This document shows positions 8,413 to 17,767 of a DNA stretch of 64,000 bases, in pieces (positions within the stretch are counted from its first letter, which is position 1; each line of letters opens with the position of its first letter). The notes below the pieces were generated by a model. That model made no database searches. It had not been told where the DNA came from and worked only from the letters and a program-made list of their open reading frames with translations. A program made the translations under genes and the position numbers. The DNA is from Flavobacteriaceae bacterium PS02337 (GTDB taxonomy: Bacteria; Bacteroidota; Bacteroidia; Flavobacteriales; Flavobacteriaceae), in assembly GCA_029959285.1 (NCBI GenBank), contig JASCOE010000010.1, positions 62,001 through 126,000 on the forward strand, given 5' to 3'.

Positions 8413-9423
8413 ATGAAAAAAGGTATCGTTTTAGTGGCCAATTTAAAAAGCCAGTGGTATAGTGAAAATTTAATTTATTCGATTAGAAAAAGCGGTTGTA
8501 CACTTCCAATTCGACTCATTCATTTTGGAGGAGAAAAAGTAAATTCGGAGTATATTTTAAAAGAAGTAGAATTCTTAACCGTCGATGATTTTTCTGAAGA
8601 AGCAAAAGTTTTTATACAAAACCTAAGAAGTGTTTTAACTGAGTGTCCGCTCGGATTTTTATATCGTTTCTTGGCTTTATTTTCAGATTGGGACGAATTT
8701 ATTTATACAGACAATGATATTGTTGCTTTAATGAATTGGGAACGTATGTTTGATTTTGATGCAGAATACGATTTAATTCATGCCGATACAGAATACACAA
8801 CAGAAGGAATTCATAATTATCTGCTTCCAGAAAAAGTAGTAGAACATTTTGGAAAAGACGGTTTAAACACAGCCATTACCGCCGGACACATATTAGTAAG
8901 AAGAAGTGAAAAAATTATTGCAGATATGAATGCCGCGATAGATTGGTTTAAGCAGCATCCTGAAATTCCAAAAAAACACGATCAATCTTTATTGCACATT
9001 GCATCTTTGATTGGAGATTGGAAATTATTAAATCTCTGCAAACCGCCACACAGTTGGTTGAGTTCTTGGTCGGGCGATTATGTAAACAGTCTTGATTTGA
9101 TTCATGCAATTCAAGGCGGTTACAAGCAAAATACAACTTCTTATAAAATGTGGTACACTAATTTATCTGAAGAATCGAAAAAAGCAGTAGATAAAGAAAC
9201 TACTTTTTCTACTACTTATCAGCCAATTAGTCACTTACATTATTCAGGAAGAGGACGTTTAGGTCCAGAATCTATAGATGAATTAATGTACTCAAGTCAA
9301 AACGACAAAAAACGTATGAAGAGTTTGTATAAAGTTCAAAGTGCAGATATGTTTTATATCACTTTTATCAGACATCAATCAAAACGTGTAAAAAGAAAAC
9401 TTAAACAGCTATTAAAATTATAA
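8413..9423 (+). CDS. Putative GT-A fold glycosyltransferase
   Basis: A 336-residue protein starting with a Rossmann-like IVLVANLKSQWYSENLIYSIRKSG. FIYTDNDIVAL carries a DxD-type site at D100 and D102, and TAGHILVRRSEK follows. A conserved HxD-like KKHDQSLLHIAS and a basic C-terminus (KRVKRKLKQLLK) are visible. It is 10 nt downstream of the previous transferase gene and 6 nt upstream of the next, so it is co-transcribed. It shares the architecture of its two neighbours but is clearly divergent from them. Specificity is unknown. Confidence 0.68.
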   Translation: MKKGIVLVANLKSQWYSENLIYSIRKSGCTLPIRLIHFGGEKVNSEYILKEVEFLTVDDFSEEAKVFIQNLRSVLTECPLGFLYRFLALFSDWDEFIYTDNDIVALMNWERMFDFDAEYDLIHADTEYTTEGIHNYLLPEKVVEHFGKDGLNTAITAGHILVRRSEKIIADMNAAIDWFKQHPEIPKKHDQSLLHIASLIGDWKLLNLCKPPHSWLSSWSGDYVNSLDLIHAIQGGYKQNTTSYKMWYTNLSEESKKAVDKETTFSTTYQPISHLHYSGRGRLGPESIDELMYSSQNDKKRMKSLYKVQSADMFYITFIRHQSKRVKRKLKQLLKL

Positions 9424-9429
9424 TATTCT

Positions 9430-10401
9430 ATGAATGCAGCAGTTTGCACTATTTTCGAAGGTCACTACCATTTTGGTGTAGCCGCACTTTCTAATTCATT
9501 ATACGAAAACGGATTTAAAGGCGATATCTACGCAGGTTATCGCGGTGTATTACCTAAATGGGTTTTAAGTGGAAAAAAGGAAACAGTTGGTAAATGGAAT
9601 GATGCAATCATTTTAGCTCCAGTTGAAGGAATAAGGATAATTTTTCTTCCAATTGTAACCAATTATAATATGGCAAACTACAAGCCAGATTTTATGTTGG
9701 AATTGTGGGATGGACCAGCAAAAGATGCAGAAGCATTTTATTATTTTGATCCAGATATTGTTATCAATGATTCTTGGGCTTGTTATGAACAATGGGTAAA
9801 TTGTGGAGTTGCACTTTGCGAAGATGTCAATTCGCCTCTTCAAGAATTTCACCCGAGAAGACAAGGCTGGAAATCATATTATAAAAAGCATAGCATTGAT
9901 TTAAAGTTTAAAAACGCCATTTATGTAAATGCTGGTTTTGTCGGACTTCTTAAAAAAGACATCACATTTTTAAAACTCTGGGTTCAGATGCAAGAACTAA
10001 TGGCGCCAGCAATTGGAGGTTTAGAGAATTCTATTTTTTTAAATCAATCTTATAATTCGACTGTATTAAAAATGGAAGGGTTTCAAATTTTTGATAAACC
10101 AGATCAAGACGCGCTGAATGCAGCAATTGAAGCTTTCGAAAATCCAGTCAGTTATATTGGAAAAGAAGGAATGGGTTTTACAGAAGGAGAATCAACAATG
10201 TCTCACGGAATGGGTAGTCCAAAACCTTGGAAAGCGCATCATTTATTAAGGGCTATTCAAGGAAAAATACCAAGAAATTTAGATGTTATTTATTGGAAAA
10301 ACTGCTCTTACCCAGTATTGGCACATTCTAAATGGGAAATTAAACGAAAATCAATAGGTATCAAATTAGCCAAAGTTATTGGAAGATTTTACAAAGTTTG
10401 A
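9430..10401 (+). CDS. Putative GT-A fold glycosyltransferase
   Basis: A 323-residue protein whose start, AAVCTIFEGHYHFGVAALSNSLYENGF, looks like the GT8-like opening in which several sugar-transferase families track a growing acceptor. The DxD site is D107 and D109 in FYYFDPDIVIND, followed by VNAGFVGLLKKD. HGMGSPKPWKAHHLLRAIQG near the end resembles the C-terminal metal-binding HxxGxxKPW motif of GT8 enzymes. That makes a GT8-like retaining transferase the best guess. Neighbouring spacing is 6 and 27 nt. Confidence 0.72.
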   Translation: MNAAVCTIFEGHYHFGVAALSNSLYENGFKGDIYAGYRGVLPKWVLSGKKETVGKWNDAIILAPVEGIRIIFLPIVTNYNMANYKPDFMLELWDGPAKDAEAFYYFDPDIVINDSWACYEQWVNCGVALCEDVNSPLQEFHPRRQGWKSYYKKHSIDLKFKNAIYVNAGFVGLLKKDITFLKLWVQMQELMAPAIGGLENSIFLNQSYNSTVLKMEGFQIFDKPDQDALNAAIEAFENPVSYIGKEGMGFTEGESTMSHGMGSPKPWKAHHLLRAIQGKIPRNLDVIYWKNCSYPVLAHSKWEIKRKSIGIKLAKVIGRFYKV

Positions 10402-10428
10402 GTCTAAAAAAATGATAAAAGAAAAATT

Positions 10429-11274
10429 ATGATTCCAAAAACAATTCACATTTGCTGGTTTAGTGGAGAAGATTATACGCCGTTTATAAAAGAGTGTATG
10501 GCTACTTGGAAAGTCCATTTGCCTGATTTTAAAATACGTATCTGGAATAAGGATAGTTTTGACTTTGATTCTGTTCCTTTTGTAAAAGAAGCAATTTTAG
10601 CCAAAAAATGGGCTTTTGCTGCAGATTATATTCGATTATACGCCTTATATACTGAAGGAGGCTTGTATTTAGATTCGGATGTTAAAATCTTGAAACCTCT
10701 TGAAGAATCATGGTTTGAATATGATTTTTTTAGCGCTCACGAAATACATCCAGGATTATTTGAAAATGCAGGAGGAAGTCAACAGTTAAATTCGTCCTTT
10801 CTTCCTAAAAAGGATGGAGGAATTATTACAGGTTTTGCGGTGCAAGGTGCCATTTTTGCCTCAGCGCCAAACCATCCTTACATAAAAGAGTGTTTAGATC
10901 AATATACGAATTTGCATTTATTTAGTGAAAATGGTGCTATGGATTTAAAGCAAGTTATAATAGGTTATGTAATAACACCAATTGCTGTAAAATATGGCTA
11001 TACATATCAAGATACACAACAAGTTTTGAAAAATAATATGCTTATTCTTCCAGCAAATATTTTAGTAGGAAACGCAATTTTTTTAGATAAAAAATCTTAT
11101 GCAATTCATTTAATTAATGGAAGTTGGAGGGGAAAAAAAGGAATAGAAAAATTCATTCATTTAGTACGAAATAATTACCCTAGACTTTTTCCTATTGTCA
11201 ATTTTATTGATAAAAGTTTTAAGAAAACCTATCGAACTTCAAAACAACTGCTAAAAGTTGTTCTAGGAGGTTAA
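10429..11274 (+). CDS. GT32-like glycosyltransferase (DXD sugar-binding family)
   Basis: The N-terminus IPKTIHICWFSG and the block WAFAADYIRLYALYTEGGLYLDSDV are textbook features of the GT32/Gly_transf_sug family (capsular polysaccharide and OCH1-like enzymes). The DxD pair is D82 and D84. At 281 residues the size is normal. The enzyme probably adds a hexose to the lipid-linked repeat unit on the cytoplasmic side. Donor and linkage are not predictable. It closes the block of four DxD transferases. Confidence 0.85.
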   Translation: MIPKTIHICWFSGEDYTPFIKECMATWKVHLPDFKIRIWNKDSFDFDSVPFVKEAILAKKWAFAADYIRLYALYTEGGLYLDSDVKILKPLEESWFEYDFFSAHEIHPGLFENAGGSQQLNSSFLPKKDGGIITGFAVQGAIFASAPNHPYIKECLDQYTNLHLFSENGAMDLKQVIIGYVITPIAVKYGYTYQDTQQVLKNNMLILPANILVGNAIFLDKKSYAIHLINGSWRGKKGIEKFIHLVRNNYPRLFPIVNFIDKSFKKTYRTSKQLLKVVLGG

Positions 11275-11353
11275 AATAACAATCTTCTTTTCATTTAAAA
11301 ATAGACCAAATCGTGTGATTTGTTTGTTTAAAATTCAAAAATAAAACCACAAA

Positions 11354-12433
11354 ATGGACATACTTTTTATTTGCGGCTCAGCTGAGCTTGGCAGCGATGG
11401 CGTGGGCGATTACACTCGTCGTTTATGCGGTAAACTTATAAAAGCAGGTCATAAAGCACAAATTTTAGCTTTGTGCGACCAGACTATTTATTATACAAGC
11501 GAAAGTCAAGTGGTTGAAGAAACTGCAGTAATGGTGCATAGAATTCCTGCATCGACCGTAAATAAGCAACGTTTAATCTGGTTGCAAGCAATTTTAAAAG
11601 AGTTTGAACCAGACTGGATTTCTTTGCAATATGTACCATATAGTTTTAATCCGAAAGGGCTTCCGTTTTGGTTGCCATCTTATTTAAAGAAAATCAGAGG
11701 AAACCATAAATGGCATATTATGTTTCACGAATTATGGTTAGGAATTGATGCCGAATCTTCATTAAAACATAAATGTATAGGAAGATTACAGCAATTGATC
11801 GCAAAAAAAATAATTCGAAATACGAAAACAGATTTTGTTAATACACAAAATAAACTATATCAGTACTTTCTTCGATCGCATAATATAAATGCTGAAATTT
11901 TGCCCATTTGCGGCAACATTCCGCTTACTGCAATAAAAAAAGAAAGTAGAGAATTTGCTCAGTTTGTTTTGTTTGGCACAATTCATAAAGGAGCGCCTTT
12001 TGAAGATTTTATTGAAGATTTAATGATTACTTCAAGTCAATTTTCTAAACCAATAAAATTTGTTTTCATAGGCAAAAACGGACCAGAACTGACTAATTAT
12101 ACGGCCATATTAGACTTCTACAATATTCGTTATGAAGTTCTAGGTATTCAGCCTGAAAATGTAATCTCACAAGTATTGAGAAACAGCGATTTTGGAATTT
12201 CTACAACTCCATATTATCAGAGTGAAAAAAGTGGCGTTTACGCAGCTTACAAAGAACATCAAATCAATACAATTTGTGTTTCTCGCAGTTGGACTCCATC
12301 AAAAGGGCAATATGTAATTCCACAAATTATTAAATACGAAAAAAATAATCTAAATATTGTTCCTGTAGAACTTGAGGCTTATAATTTGAATAATATGGCA
12401 ACGCAGTTTATTAATTCAATTTCTGTAGTATGA
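11354..12433 (+). CDS. Glycosyltransferase family 4-like protein
   Basis: A 359-residue GT-B enzyme. The opening ILFICGSAELGSDGVGDYTRRLCGKLIKAGH is the acceptor-side glycine-rich loop and helix of GT4-type transferases. The C-terminal half (FVLFGTIHKGAPFEDF and FGISTTPYYQSEKSGVYAAYKEH) is less conserved and lacks a clear EGFG nucleotide-sugar motif, so it is a divergent member. A 79-nt spacer precedes it, and its end overlaps the next gene by 4 nt (ATGA), which implies coupled translation. Confidence 0.72.
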   Translation: MDILFICGSAELGSDGVGDYTRRLCGKLIKAGHKAQILALCDQTIYYTSESQVVEETAVMVHRIPASTVNKQRLIWLQAILKEFEPDWISLQYVPYSFNPKGLPFWLPSYLKKIRGNHKWHIMFHELWLGIDAESSLKHKCIGRLQQLIAKKIIRNTKTDFVNTQNKLYQYFLRSHNINAEILPICGNIPLTAIKKESREFAQFVLFGTIHKGAPFEDFIEDLMITSSQFSKPIKFVFIGKNGPELTNYTAILDFYNIRYEVLGIQPENVISQVLRNSDFGISTTPYYQSEKSGVYAAYKEHQINTICVSRSWTPSKGQYVIPQIIKYEKNNLNIVPVELEAYNLNNMATQFINSISVV

Positions 12434-13674
12434 AGTTATTGGTTTCTCATCCAACATTAAATGCAAATTCTAAAAATCTGGTTACTGGCTTATTAAAAAA
12501 TAATCTGCTTTTTAAGTTATTTACATCAATTGCAATATTCCCAAATCAATTGTTATTTAAATTAAGCAGTAATCCAAAACTAAAAGATTTAAAAAGAAGA
12601 AGTTTAAAAACATCTTGGCAACCTTACACAAAATCTAAATCTTTTTTTGAGTTTGGACGTTTGTTAGCTTCAAAGTTGAAATTAGGTTTTTTAGTTAAAC
12701 ACGAAAGCGGTTTTTTCTGTATCGATAACGTATACAATAAACATGATAAATGGACGGCTCGTAGTTTAGCAAAAGCAAAAAAGCAAGGATTATTAGGTGT
12801 TTATGCTTACGAAGATGGAGCATTATCTACATTCGAAACAGCAAAAAAAATAGGACTTCAATGCATTTACGACTTACCAATAGGCTATTGGAGAAGCGCT
12901 CGTTTATTATTGCAAAAAGAATTTGAGATCAATCCAGATTGGTCAAGCACACTTACAGGTTTTAATGATTCGGCTGATAAATTGAAGAAAAAAGACGAAG
13001 AATTAGCTTTAGCCGATGTAATTTTTGTAGCAAGCAGTTTTACAAAAAAAACATTAGAAGAATATCCAGGAAAACTGGCAGAAATAAAAGTTGTCCCATA
13101 TGGTTTTCCTGAAGTTCAAAAACAGAAAAATTATAAGCCTTTAGAGAATAGAAAACTTAAAGTTTTGTTTATCGGAGGTTTATCGCAGCGAAAAGGAATT
13201 TCATACTTGTTTCAAGCTGTTCAAGAATTGGGAGAGAAAGTGGAGTTAACAATTGTTGGACATAAATCAGTTTCTAATTGCGATGCATTGAATCTCGCTT
13301 TAGAAAAACACAATTGGATACCATCATTATCTCACGATCAGGTTCTCGAATGCATGCATGAACATGATGTATTTGTTTTTCCTTCTTTATTTGAAGGATT
13401 TGGTTTGGTGATTACAGAAGCTATGTCGCAGGGAATTCCTGTTATTACAACAGATCGTACCGCAGGACCGGATTTGATTGAAGATGGAAAAAACGGATGG
13501 ATTGTTCCAGCAGGATCTTCCAATGCAATAAAAGAGGTAATTGATCAAATACTCGATAAACCTGAAATACTAAAGCAATTTGGGCTAGCAGCTCAAAGCA
13601 AAGCACAAACTAGACCGTGGTCGGTTTACGGACAAGAAATGGCAGATGCACTTTCTTCTTTAAAGATTTTATAA
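12430..13674 (+). CDS. Glycosyltransferase family 4 (group 1) protein
   Basis: A 414-residue GT-B enzyme. VLFIGGLSQRKGISYLFQAV begins the donor domain, and VFVFPSLFEGFGLVITEAMSQGIPVI is the classic EGFGxxxxEA motif that binds the nucleotide sugar. Its N-terminal part is unusual for GT4, with no glycine-rich opening. It starts 4 nt inside the preceding gene and is followed after 13 nt by the polymerase gene. Specificity is unknown. Confidence 0.85.
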   Translation: MKLLVSHPTLNANSKNLVTGLLKNNLLFKLFTSIAIFPNQLLFKLSSNPKLKDLKRRSLKTSWQPYTKSKSFFEFGRLLASKLKLGFLVKHESGFFCIDNVYNKHDKWTARSLAKAKKQGLLGVYAYEDGALSTFETAKKIGLQCIYDLPIGYWRSARLLLQKEFEINPDWSSTLTGFNDSADKLKKKDEELALADVIFVASSFTKKTLEEYPGKLAEIKVVPYGFPEVQKQKNYKPLENRKLKVLFIGGLSQRKGISYLFQAVQELGEKVELTIVGHKSVSNCDALNLALEKHNWIPSLSHDQVLECMHEHDVFVFPSLFEGFGLVITEAMSQGIPVITTDRTAGPDLIEDGKNGWIVPAGSSNAIKEVIDQILDKPEILKQFGLAAQSKAQTRPWSVYGQEMADALSSLKIL

Positions 13675-13687
13675 GCAATTATCATTT

Positions 13688-14980
13688 ATGAATACTATAG
13701 CAGAACAAGAAGTAATTCCAAATTATAAATCCATTAAAATAGCTATTTGGCTGTATTTTTTACTGTGGATTTTTGAGGGAGCACTACGTAAATGGATTTT
13801 ACCTAGCTTGGCTACGCCATTATTGATTGTACGTGATCCTATCGCTATTTTTATCCTTTTTAGAGCTTTTTATATGGGTGTGAAATTTGTCAATATGTAT
13901 GTTGTATTGAGTTCCATTTTCACATTATTAAGCCTGGCAATAACATTTACCTTCGGTCACGAAAATATGTTTGTTGGCATTTACGGGGCTAGAATTATGT
14001 TACTTCATTTTCCGTTGATTTTTGTAATCGGAGCCGTTTTTACCAAAGAAGATATTCTAAAAATGGGACGCGCGATGCTGGCAATCACCATCTTGATGAC
14101 TTTGATTATTTATTTTCAATTTACTAGTCCGCAAACTGCTTATATAAACACAGGTTTAGGAGGAGAAGGAAGTGCTGGTTTTGATGGTGCAATGGGGTAT
14201 TTTCGTCCATCTGGTACTTTTTCATTTACAACAGGATTATCTGCATACTATATTTTAGCCTCAGTATTTGTATTTTATTTTTGGTTATCTAAAGAAGCTT
14301 GTTCTAAGATTTTATTGATAAGCAGTACAATTGCCTTAATAATTGCCTTGCCGATAACGGTAAGTAGAACCGCAGTTTTAGGAGTTTTGCTAGTTGGTTT
14401 TTTTGCTTTTTTAGGCTCTTCAACTAGCCTTAAATCAATCATTAGAGTAGTTTTGACAGTTGTAGTAATTGGTGTTTTATTTGCAATTCTTCAAAAAACA
14501 ACAACAGTTTTTAGTTTAGGAACGGAGGTTTTTATGAGCCGCGTTGATACAGCAAACGGACAAGAAGGAGGCTCGATTATAAAAAGATCAATCGACGGAT
14601 TTACAGAACCTTTTGAAACATTGTTAAAAGCACCTCTATTTGAAGGCAATTTAGGTATGGGAACAAATGCTGGTGCGCAATTGTTAACCGGAAAAAGAAG
14701 TTTTTTAGTTTCTGAAGGAGAATTGAATCGTATTGGCGGAGAACAAGGTCTTATTTTAGGCGGAGGTCTGGTTTTTTTAAGATTAATTTTCGCGTGCGGA
14801 CTTTTCTATAGTTCTATAAAATTGCCGAGTAAATTTAAACTTTTGCCATTAACATTCTGCGGAACTGCTTTGTTTTTAATTACCCAAGGACAATGGGCAC
14901 AACCTAGTATGTTAGGATGTTCTGTAATTGCAGCGGGTCTTTTGGTAGCGAGTTTAAATATAAATTTGACAACCGAATAA
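13688..14980 (+). CDS. Wzy-like O-antigen/capsule polymerase (O-antigen ligase family)
   Basis: A 430-residue protein with roughly ten to twelve hydrophobic segments and a long periplasmic-type loop around residues 270-350 (MSRVDTANGQEGG to GNLGMGTNAGAQ). FRPSGTFSFTTGLSAYY and SRTAVLGVLLVGFFAFLG are typical of the Wzy/WaaL superfamily. In a cluster with Wzx, Wza and Wzc the likely role is polymerisation of repeat units in the periplasm. A ligase cannot be excluded by sequence. The stop codon is immediately followed by the ATG of the next gene. Confidence 0.8.
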   Translation: MNTIAEQEVIPNYKSIKIAIWLYFLLWIFEGALRKWILPSLATPLLIVRDPIAIFILFRAFYMGVKFVNMYVVLSSIFTLLSLAITFTFGHENMFVGIYGARIMLLHFPLIFVIGAVFTKEDILKMGRAMLAITILMTLIIYFQFTSPQTAYINTGLGGEGSAGFDGAMGYFRPSGTFSFTTGLSAYYILASVFVFYFWLSKEACSKILLISSTIALIIALPITVSRTAVLGVLLVGFFAFLGSSTSLKSIIRVVLTVVVIGVLFAILQKTTTVFSLGTEVFMSRVDTANGQEGGSIIKRSIDGFTEPFETLLKAPLFEGNLGMGTNAGAQLLTGKRSFLVSEGELNRIGGEQGLILGGGLVFLRLIFACGLFYSSIKLPSKFKLLPLTFCGTALFLITQGQWAQPSMLGCSVIAAGLLVASLNINLTTE

Positions 14981-16144
14981 ATGAAAATTGTACTTTTTAC
15001 GCACCCTTCGTTTTTAAATCATCAAAGTATGCCGCGCTATGCAAATATGCTAGAAAGCGGTATGAAGCAAAGAGGACATCAAGTAAAAATTTGGACTCCA
15101 AAAGCTTTGTTTTACAAGCTTCCCATCAATTCTTTTAAAAAGTGGCTGGGGTATGTTGATCAGTATTTGATTTTTCCAATAGAAGTGAAATTCAAGTTAC
15201 TAAACGCTCCAAAGGATACACTTTTTGTTTTTGCAGATCAGGCACTTGGGCCTTGGGTTCCGCTGGTAAAAAGTAGAAAACATGTAGTGCATTGCCACGA
15301 TTTTTTAGCTTTAAAATCGGCTTTAGGAATGATTCCAGAAAATCCGACATCGAGTACAGGAAAATTATACCAAGATTATATAAGAAAAGGATTTTCAAAA
15401 GGAAGAAATTTTATCTCAATTTCAAAAAAAACACAACAAGATTTACACGAATTACATCTGGGAAATATTGTAAATTCTGCAGTATGCTATAATGGATTAA
15501 GTAGACCTTTTTTATTTATACCACAAGAATCTTCTCGAGAATTATTGGAAGAAGAATTAAATATAGATTTATCTAAAGGTTATATCATGCATATTGGTGG
15601 AAATCAGTATTATAAAAACCGAAAAGGTGTAATAGAAATTTATGAAGCGTGGAGAAATCTTTATGACACGCCAATGCCTTTAGTTTTGATTGGTGAAGCG
15701 CCATCTGAAGAGTTACTTGAGATGCATCAAAAATCAAATTTCAAAAAAGACATTCATTTCGTTACCAATTTATCAGATAAATATATTAATGCTGCTTACT
15801 CTGGAGCAAGTTGTTTGTTGTTTCCTTCTTTAGATGAAGGATTCGGATGGCCGATAATTGAAGCAATGGCTTCTGGTTGTACCGTAATTACGACAAATAA
15901 AGCTCCTATGAATGAAGTTGGCGGAGCGGCGGCCTATTATGTAAATAAAAAACCGACTGATACAGAAGCTTGCAATCAATGGAAAAAAGATGCAGCTGAA
16001 ATTGTTGAAAAGGTTCTAAAACTAGACCATCTTCAACAAATAGAATCAATAAAAAAATCTTTTAGTCAATCACAAAAATTTACAATGGAATATTCCTTAA
16101 ATGCGATTGAAATCATTTACAAACAAATTAATCAAATTGTATGA
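14981..16144 (+). CDS. Glycosyltransferase family 4 (group 1) protein
   Basis: A 387-residue GT-B enzyme. Key features are YIMHIGGNQYYKNRKGVIEIYEAW at the start of the donor domain and SCLLFPSLDEGFGWPIIEAMASGCTVITTN, the EGFGxxxxEA nucleotide-sugar site. HVVHCHDFLALKSALG in the N-terminal domain fits the acceptor side. The start codon directly follows the polymerase stop, and the stop overlaps the next start by 4 nt. Donor and linkage are unknown. Confidence 0.88.
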   Translation: MKIVLFTHPSFLNHQSMPRYANMLESGMKQRGHQVKIWTPKALFYKLPINSFKKWLGYVDQYLIFPIEVKFKLLNAPKDTLFVFADQALGPWVPLVKSRKHVVHCHDFLALKSALGMIPENPTSSTGKLYQDYIRKGFSKGRNFISISKKTQQDLHELHLGNIVNSAVCYNGLSRPFLFIPQESSRELLEEELNIDLSKGYIMHIGGNQYYKNRKGVIEIYEAWRNLYDTPMPLVLIGEAPSEELLEMHQKSNFKKDIHFVTNLSDKYINAAYSGASCLLFPSLDEGFGWPIIEAMASGCTVITTNKAPMNEVGGAAAYYVNKKPTDTEACNQWKKDAAEIVEKVLKLDHLQQIESIKKSFSQSQKFTMEYSLNAIEIIYKQINQIV

Positions 16145-17223
16145 AAGTAGTCCATTTTATAGCGGGAATCGATAAGAAAGAAGGAGGTACTTCTGAATAT
16201 ATGAGATTATTAGGTTCAGAATTAAAAAATCATATCGAAGTAATTGTAGCAACTGGAGTTTCGGCTAATCCAATAGATATAAAAGGAGTCAAAATTAAAT
16301 TTTTTGAAACCAGTGTTTTGAGATGGTTTTCGATGCTAAAAGAATTTCGTTCATTTTTAGTAGCAGAAAAACCAGATATAGTTCACATAAATGGTATTTG
16401 GAGTCCAGAAAACTGGGGATTTCAAAAGAAAGCGCAAGAATTAGGCATTAAAGTGATTTTATCGCCTCACGGAATGTTAGAACCTTGGATTATAGATCAA
16501 AATTCTTGGAAGAAAAAATTAGGCTTGTTTTTTTACCAAAGAAAAGCTGTTGAAACTGCAAAATATTTACATACAACTGCAGAAATGGAAGCATTAAATA
16601 TTCAGTATTTAGGTTTTAAAACGCCGATTCACATTATTCCAAATGGTATTGATTTGAATGATATAAAAGGAGTTAAAAAAAATTATGGAACAAAAAAAAT
16701 AATCTTTTTATCTAGAATTCATCCCAAAAAAGGAATTGAATTACTGTTGGAAGCTTGGCGTAATTCTAATACAGAAGGATGGCTTTTGGAAATTGCAGGA
16801 AATGGAGATGAAAATTATATCGCAAATTTAAGTCAAAGCGCACAAGATTTAAAAAATGTAAATTTTGTTGGAGCTAAATATGGACAGGAAAAATGGGATT
16901 TCTTAAAATCGGGCGATGTAATGATTCTTCCTACACACAGTGAAAATTTCGGTATTGTAGTAGCCGAAGCACTTGCAATTGGAGTACCTGTAATAACAAC
17001 TCAAGGAACTCCGTGGGAGGATTTAGAAATTCATGAATGTGGTTGGTGGATTAGCTTATCGGTTTTCAATTTACAAAAAATGATTGCCAAAGTAATCAAT
17101 ACTCCTGCTAATGAACTCGAAAGTATGGGAAAAAAAGGGAGAAGACTTGTAACAGAAAAATATGAAATAAGATCTGTTGCCAGCAAAATGAACGAATTGT
17201 ATAAAAAAACACTTGAATACTAA
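16141..17223 (+). CDS. Glycosyltransferase family 4 (group 1) protein
   Basis: A 360-residue GT-B enzyme. VVHFIAGIDKKEGGTSEYMRLLGSEL forms the N-terminal loop, DIVHINGIWSPENWGF and ILSPHGMLEPW follow, IIFLSRIHPKKGIELLLEAW opens the donor domain, and ILPTHSENFGIVVAEALAIGVPVI is the E(N)FGxxxxEA site. The SPHGMLEPW block is common in capsule and colanic-acid-type transferases. It is coupled to the previous gene (ATGA overlap) and overlaps the next gene by 11 nt. Confidence 0.88.
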   Translation: MKVVHFIAGIDKKEGGTSEYMRLLGSELKNHIEVIVATGVSANPIDIKGVKIKFFETSVLRWFSMLKEFRSFLVAEKPDIVHINGIWSPENWGFQKKAQELGIKVILSPHGMLEPWIIDQNSWKKKLGLFFYQRKAVETAKYLHTTAEMEALNIQYLGFKTPIHIIPNGIDLNDIKGVKKNYGTKKIIFLSRIHPKKGIELLLEAWRNSNTEGWLLEIAGNGDENYIANLSQSAQDLKNVNFVGAKYGQEKWDFLKSGDVMILPTHSENFGIVVAEALAIGVPVITTQGTPWEDLEIHECGWWISLSVFNLQKMIAKVINTPANELESMGKKGRRLVTEKYEIRSVASKMNELYKKTLEY

Positions 17224-17767
17224 TATTTTGGATTTATCAACTTACAGCCATTCCTTTAGTTTAAAGAACAAAATTTCAAGGTTAATCTGGAATTTTGCCC
17301 GATTGATTTTATTTCGCCCATTTGCATCCAGATTGTTTATAAAATGGAGAGTTTTTGTTCTGAAATGTTTTGGTGCAAAAATAGATTGGTCTACCAATGT
17401 TTATGCTTCGGTAAAAATTTGGGCACCTTGGAATTTAGAAATAGGTAAAAATTCTAGTTTAGGTCCGCAAGTAGATTGTTACAATCAAGGACAAATCACA
17501 ATCGGTTCTAACACAATTGTTTCGCAAAAAACCTATTTGTGCGCCTCTACTCACGATTATACTCAGAAAGATTTTCCCTTAATATTAAAACCAATAATTA
17601 TTGGAAATGGTGTCTGGATTGCAGCTGATGCATTTATTGCACCTGGAATAACAATTGAAGATTATGCAGTTGTAGCAGCACGCGCGGCTGTTATTAGAAA
17701 TGTCGAAAAAAACAATATTGTAGGCGGAAATCCTGCCAAAATTATAAAAACTAGAAGCTTTGAATAA
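17213..17767 (+). CDS. WcaF-like acetyltransferase (left-handed beta-helix)
   Basis: A 184-residue protein of the LbH acyltransferase superfamily, similar to colanic acid acetyltransferase WcaF. ILDLSTYSHSFS at the start, CFGAKID, IGKNSSLGPQVDCYNQGQITIGSNTIVSQ and NGVWIAADAFIAPGITIEDYAVVAARAAV are hexapeptide-repeat signatures; H114 in STHDY may be catalytic. The product would O-acetylate a sugar of the repeat unit using acetyl-CoA. No ATG exists anywhere in the frame. TTG at 17213 (overlapping the previous gene by 11 nt, A-rich upstream) is chosen; TTG at 17228 is an alternative. Confidence 0.85.
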   Translation: MNTNILDLSTYSHSFSLKNKISRLIWNFARLILFRPFASRLFIKWRVFVLKCFGAKIDWSTNVYASVKIWAPWNLEIGKNSSLGPQVDCYNQGQITIGSNTIVSQKTYLCASTHDYTQKDFPLILKPIIIGNGVWIAADAFIAPGITIEDYAVVAARAAVIRNVEKNNIVGGNPAKIIKTRSFE

